A DNA stretch of 16,812 nucleotides, from the NCBI GenBank assembly GCA_900766925.1, contig CAAFXG010000156.1, positions 1-16,812 of the forward strand, in the 5' to 3' direction. Positions 15,106 to 16,812 of this stretch are shown one piece after another. Position 1 is the first letter of the stretch. Each line of letters opens with the position of its first letter. This DNA comes from Lachnospiraceae bacterium. GTDB lineage: Bacteria > Bacillota > Clostridia > Lachnospirales > Lachnospiraceae. Made by a program: the position numbers and the translations under genes. The notes below the pieces were generated by a model, which searched no databases, had not been told where the DNA came from, and saw nothing but the letters and a program-made list of their open reading frames with translations.

Positions 15106-15258
15106 ATGAATTTTGTCTATTGTGAAAGCAAAAATATTTCAGCCAGAGGAAAAGTAATGATTCCGACTGTAGCATACAGAGATGAGGTAACAGCGAATAG
15201 TTTTTTTGCCTACACAAAGAAATCAAGAAATTCCGATTTTTACGTTGAAAGGAAATGA
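15106..15258 (+). CDS. Possible 50-residue protein, unknown
   Basis: An uninterrupted frame of 50 codons fills the gap between the 2H phosphoesterase and the DUF1349 gene. Its stop overlaps an ATG (ATGA at 15255-15258) at the head of the next gene, which could allow coupled translation. The predicted product is hydrophilic and basic toward its C-terminus, which ends NSDFYVERK. The NSDF is encoded by the AATTCCGATTTT repeat. The ribosome binding site is poor (only GAG at 15094-15096), and I recognise no family. It may be a small real gene, a remnant of a larger one, or chance. Confidence 0.35.
   Translation: MNFVYCESKNISARGKVMIPTVAYRDEVTANSFFAYTKKSRNSDFYVERK
15229..15242 (+). repeat. AATTCCGATTTT repeat, copy A
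   Basis: AATTCCGATTTTTA, 19 nt before the DUF1349 start. It shares its first 12 bases exactly with copies B and C. It lies inside the small ORF at 15106-15258, where it reads Asn-Ser-Asp-Phe. Confidence 0.6.
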
Positions 15259-15260
15259 AA

Positions 15261-15869
15261 ATGAAGATAAATAAAGAACAATGGAAATGGACAAGAGAAC
15301 CTAAGCAGTATTCAATATCAGAGGACAAGATTGAGATAATTACTAATCCGCATACTGATTTGTGGCAACGTACTTATTACCATTTCAGGAACGATAATGC
15401 TCCTGTGCTTCAGATAAAAACAGCTGAGAAATTCTTTTCTTTCGTAGTTAAAACTGAGTTTGAGAGCACGGTACGTTTTGACCAGTGTGGTATTGTAATG
15501 TATCTTGATAGTGAGAACTGGCTTAAGGGTTCAATTGAGTATGAGAACGAAGAATTTCAGCATTTAGGAAGTGTAGTGACAAATAATGGATATTCGGATT
15601 GGGCAACGACCGAAATAGATGCAGGAATCAAGTCTATGTGGTATAGATTTAGTAGACGAGAGGATGATTATTGTATTGAGTGTTCTGAAGATGGAATTAA
15701 GTACAAGCAGATGAGAATTTGCCATGTGTATAAAGCTAATGATGAAATACAGTTTGGAATTTATGCTTGTAGCCCAGAAGATTCATCCTTTAAGGCTATA
15801 TTTACCAATATGGAATTTACGGAATGTAAGTGGTTGGTACATGACGGACAGGCTCCTGATGAAGAATAG
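15261..15869 (+). CDS. DUF1349 (concanavalin A-like fold) protein
   Basis: 202 residues, cytosolic, no signal peptide. The sequence fits the DUF1349 family, which has a predicted jelly-roll/concanavalin A-like lectin fold. Seen here are the EIITNPHTDLWQRTYYHF start (about 25-42), the strand FSFVVKTEFE, the DQCGIVMYLDSENWLKGSIEY core, a WYRFSRREDDY segment and the final AIFTNMEF strand. Relatives are annotated from yeast REE1 as 'regulation of enolase', which is not evidence of function here; a carbohydrate-binding role is possible. AAAGGA (15248-15253) suits ATG 15261; ATG 15255 is 6 nt earlier and too close to the RBS. The stop is directly followed by repeat copy B. Base composition is like its neighbours. 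Confidence 0.82.
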   Translation: MKINKEQWKWTREPKQYSISEDKIEIITNPHTDLWQRTYYHFRNDNAPVLQIKTAEKFFSFVVKTEFESTVRFDQCGIVMYLDSENWLKGSIEYENEEFQHLGSVVTNNGYSDWATTEIDAGIKSMWYRFSRREDDYCIECSEDGIKYKQMRICHVYKANDEIQFGIYACSPEDSSFKAIFTNMEFTECKWLVHDGQAPDEE

Positions 15870-15883
15870 AATTCCGATTTTAT
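15870..15883 (+). repeat. AATTCCGATTTTAT repeat, copy B
   Basis: Starts at the first base after the DUF1349 stop codon and is identical to copy C over 14 bases. It is followed by an imperfect inverted repeat (ATGAATTTGA at 15882-15891 with TCAAAATTTTCAT at 15896-15908). The frame continues open past the stop for another 29 codons. Confidence 0.6.
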
Positions 15884-15980
15884 GAATTTGACAAATCAAA
15901 ATTTTCATAGCAGCGTTGATAATGTATACGTTAAGAAAAATTCACTTCGTTTTACCTGATATATAAAGGAGAAATAAAAG

Positions 15981-16592
15981 ATGACTGAAAAAGAAAAAAT
16001 GATAGAGGGAAAAATATATGACCCTTCCGACAAAGAACTTGTGGCACTTAGAACAAAAGCTCATAGGCTTAGTAAAGAATACAACGAGCTCCTTGAAACA
16101 GATGAAAGGCGTGCAGAAATTATAAAGGAGCTTGGGATAGCCGGGGATTCCTTTTATTTTCAAGGACCTGTTCAATTCGATTATGGTTGCTTCACATCCA
16201 TTGGAACAAATTCCTATGCAAATTTCAATTTTATTTGTGTTGACTGTTGTCCTGTGACAATTGGCGAAAACGTATTTTTTGGTCCTAACGTTTCGCTTCT
16301 TACGCCTATACATCCGCTTCGTTGGCAGGACAGAAATCAGTATGTAAAGCAGGACGGCACTCCTACCGATAAAGAATACGCCAAACCAATTACTATTGGC
16401 AACAACTGCTGGATTGCAGGAAATGTCACCATATGCGGAGGAGTTACTATCGGTGATGGTTGTGTTATCGGTGCGGGAAGTGTAGTTACAAGAGATATTC
16501 CACCAAATTCGCTTGCAGTTGGAGTGCCATGCCATGTAGTTCGTGAAATAACAGAAGCTGATTCATTGGAGAATCATCCTGAACTATTCTGA
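15981..16592 (+). CDS. Maltose/galactoside O-acetyltransferase-like hexapeptide transferase
   Basis: 203 residues, the size of Maa/LacA-type enzymes, which move acetyl from acetyl-CoA to the 6-OH of sugars. The N-terminal Mac helical domain (about 5-58, e.g. MIEGKIYDPSDKELVALRTKAHRLSKEYN in part) precedes a left-handed beta-helix (about 70-185). The catalytic His is in TPIHPLR (H111), and the CoA-side repeats are ITIGNNCWIAGNVTICGGVTIG-like (about 136-157). The ending VVTRDIPPNSLAVGVPCHVVREI is typical. The in vivo substrate is unknown; the family may act on excess cytosolic sugars. AAAGGAG (15965-15971) is the RBS. Copy B lies 98 nt before the start and copy C 31 nt after the stop. Confidence 0.92.
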   Translation: MTEKEKMIEGKIYDPSDKELVALRTKAHRLSKEYNELLETDERRAEIIKELGIAGDSFYFQGPVQFDYGCFTSIGTNSYANFNFICVDCCPVTIGENVFFGPNVSLLTPIHPLRWQDRNQYVKQDGTPTDKEYAKPITIGNNCWIAGNVTICGGVTIGDGCVIGAGSVVTRDIPPNSLAVGVPCHVVREITEADSLENHPELF

Positions 16593-16622
16593 TATAGAAC
16601 ACTTCGGCACAGCAACCTTTCA

Positions 16623-16636
16623 AATTCCGATTTTAT
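16623..16636 (+). repeat. AATTCCGATTTTAT repeat, copy C
   Basis: Identical to copy B over 14 bases, 31 nt after the acetyltransferase stop and in its reading frame. The frame stays open from that stop (16593) to 16683. The surrounding 159 nt up to the next gene contain only this repeat, a promoter and a degenerate copy. Confidence 0.6.
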
Positions 16637-16691
16637 CTGTCAAAATAATAACAATAACGGCAAAAAGGATGACGAATTATTCAGCTAAAAG

Positions 16692-16720
16692 TCGAGATAA
16701 ATTGCCGATAATGATATAAT
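16692..16720 (+). promoter_or_regulatory. Promoter of the HTH gene
   Basis: TCGAGA (16692-16697, 4 of 6), a 17-nt spacer and a perfect TATAAT (16715-16720). The start would be near 16727, about 25 nt before the ATG, with GGAGGT (16742-16747) as RBS. Confidence 0.6.
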
Positions 16721-16721
16721 T

Positions 16722-16729
16722 ATTCCGAT
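16722..16729 (+). repeat. ATTCCGAT, degenerate copy D over the transcription start
   Basis: ATTCCGAT matches the core of copies A-C but then diverges (AAATGATTTT). It lies 1-9 nt after the -10 box, on the predicted transcription start, where a repressor could sit. Confidence 0.35.
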
Positions 16730-16751
16730 AAATGATTTTGTGGAGGTTTGT

Positions 16752-16812
16752 ATGAAGTATATTGGTGTTAATGAAATTGCTGCAAAATGGAATATATCGG
16801 AAAGAAGTGTGA
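16752..16812 (+). CDS. Helix-turn-helix DNA-binding protein, partial
   Basis: Only the first 20 codons are in the window. They read MKYIGVNEIAAKWNISERSV, which has the pattern of an excisionase/MerR-type helix-turn-helix: VNEIAAKW as helix 1 and ISERSV as the start of the recognition helix. Strong RBS GGAGGT (16742-16747) and its own promoter. Small proteins with this start often sit in accessory or mobile regions beside toxin-like or Fic genes; that is recollection, and the neighbour lies outside the window. The frame runs off the end, so length and partner are unknown. Confidence 0.7.
   Translation, partial: MKYIGVNEIAAKWNISERSV

Noticed and set aside
15160..15166. ATTCCGA at 15160 as a further copy of the repeat
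   Set aside because: Only seven bases match and the flanks do not, so chance is sufficient.
15942..16535. 197-codon open frame on the - strand opposite the acetyltransferase
   Set aside because: The + strand protein is a clear full-length family member. The antisense product has no domain pattern and is rich in Cys, Asn and Ser, as expected for a shadow frame.
15229..16636. Integron attC sites or a CRISPR array as explanation of the AATTCCGATTTT repeats
   Set aside because: No paired R/L core boxes of the GTTRRRY kind, no large palindromic attC-like hairpins and no integrase in the window. Spacing of 640-750 bp with genes between rules out CRISPR.

Overview
The window looks like the chromosome of an AT-rich, low-GC Gram-positive anaerobe of the class Clostridia, most likely family Lachnospiraceae (Butyrivibrio/Roseburia-like). 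The evidence is a GlgC/GlgD pair, SpoVG, HPr kinase, a type-II MurB, RapZ and WhiA, an FMN riboswitch with a classic terminator, and strong AGGAGG ribosome binding sites on almost every gene. All supported genes are on the + strand. No rRNA, tRNA, CRISPR array, insertion sequence or transposase was found. The family assignment is inference.

Layout. (1) 1-2431: two candidate promoters, then an NfeD-like protein, an SPFH/stomatin-like protein, a four-helix membrane protein and a small soluble unknown, tightly packed as one likely membrane operon. (2) 2469-5272: glgC-glgD-spoVG, ending at a perfect 11-bp terminator; glycogen precursor synthesis is linked to an RNA/DNA-binding regulator. (3) 5302-7436: hprK and a ROK glucokinase, ending in a 19-bp hairpin that sits directly against murB. 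(4) 7448-10300: murB-rapZ-whiA and a Crh-like HPr paralogue. The order resembles the Bacillus subtilis yvcJKL-crh locus as I remember it, but without yvcK. (5) 10307-13091: a strong promoter and a 906-residue Sel1/TPR protein with two similar alpha/beta domains. (6) 13099-14477: FMN riboswitch and a solitary ribD. (7) 14552 to the end: an accessory-looking tail with a 2H phosphoesterase, a 50-codon ORF, a DUF1349 protein, a hexapeptide acetyltransferase and the start of a helix-turn-helix protein. A short repeat, AATTCCGATTTT, recurs between these last genes.

How the genes fit together: regions 2 to 4 form a carbon-status block. Glucokinase makes glucose-6-phosphate and GlgC/GlgD commit glucose-1-phosphate to glycogen. 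HprK senses metabolites and would phosphorylate the serine kept in the Crh-like protein, which has lost the phosphotransfer histidine. RapZ, MurB and WhiA connect this to cell-wall precursor supply and growth.

The most interesting items are the HPr paralogue with Glu in place of the active-site His, the hairpin in front of murB, the two-domain Sel1 protein, and the AATTCCGATTTT repeats, whose copies all decode as Asn-Ser-Asp-Phe in the frame of the preceding ORF.
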